Source: an uncultured Chloroflexota bacterium
GTDB lineage: Bacteria; Chloroflexota; Anaerolineae; Aggregatilineales; Phototrophicaceae
Assembly: GCA_903904765.1 (NCBI GenBank)
Contig: CAIVEA010000068.1
Span: 1-6,083, forward strand
Length of the DNA: 6,083 nucleotides
Reading direction: 5' to 3'
In this document: piece by piece, positions 6,048 through 6,083 of the stretch
How the letters are laid out: the number at the start of each line of letters is the position of its first letter
Position numbering within the stretch: position 1 is the first letter of the stretch
The notes under the pieces: model-generated
What the model was told of the DNA's origin: nothing
Databases searched by the model: none
What the model saw: the letters and a program-made list of their open reading frames with translations, nothing else
Made by a program: the position numbers and the translations under genes

Positions 6048-6083
6048 ATGAAAATCACCCAACTGGAACTGTTCAAAGTCGCA
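6048..6083 (+). CDS. start of a probable enolase-superfamily (mandelate racemase/muconate lactonizing type) enzyme, cut by the right edge
   Basis: Only 12 codons are visible: MKITQLELFKVA. This closely resembles the usual N-terminus of mandelate racemase/muconate lactonizing enzymes and sugar-acid dehydratases (MKIT-x-LE-x-F-x-V), which begin with the first strand of the capping domain. The ATG follows the LLM stop by 4 bp with no strong Shine-Dalgarno of its own, so it probably depends on translational coupling. Twelve residues cannot give a substrate, and another family is possible. Confidence 0.45.
   Translation, partial: MKITQLELFKVA

Overview
The window looks like ordinary chromosomal sequence from a GC-rich, free-living bacterium. 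It is densely coded, and all complete genes lie on the + strand behind clear Shine-Dalgarno sites. The best guess is a member of the Chloroflexota (Anaerolineae-like). This rests on the style of the secreted protein, with its concanavalin-like folds and a C-terminal Fn3-type domain carrying a 'TPTLTW...YYWQVRA' pattern, and on the mix of ABC-2, SIS, luciferase-like and enolase-superfamily genes. It is an inference; no rRNA or marker gene is present.

Layout. Positions 1-446 (- strand) hold the first 148 codons of an MFS transporter that runs off the left edge. A divergent intergenic region (447-575) follows, with a good sigma70-type promoter for the MFS gene and an inverted repeat over its -35 box. 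Next is a two-gene ABC-2 export unit: ATPase (576-1514) and permease (1511-2350), overlapping by ATGA. After 105 bp comes a large secreted protein (2456-4204) with a signal peptide, two probable jelly-roll (concanavalin-like) domains and a C-terminal Fn3-like domain. Then follow a stand-alone SIS-domain sugar-phosphate isomerase-like protein (4250-4864), a luciferase-like flavin-dependent oxidoreductase (4967-6043), and the first 12 codons of a probable enolase-superfamily (mandelate racemase/muconate lactonizing type) enzyme at the right edge (6048-6083).

How the genes may work together. The ATPase and permease clearly form one exporter. The LLM gene and the downstream enolase-superfamily start are 4 bp apart and probably co-transcribed. 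The MFS, SIS and enolase-like genes would fit carbohydrate or sugar-acid use, but the window does not prove a shared pathway.

The most unusual signals are in the short gaps, not in the proteins. An 11-bp perfect inverted repeat (2365-2375 / 2442-2452) would bury the ribosome-binding site of the secreted-protein gene on any read-through mRNA, while a weak promoter inside its loop would release it. A second hairpin (4222-4249) presents the Shine-Dalgarno of the SIS gene in its loop, directly against the start codon. A 9-bp inverted repeat (4885-4893 / 4932-4940) brackets the candidate promoter of the LLM gene. I saw no tRNA, rRNA, CRISPR array, insertion sequence or phage gene.
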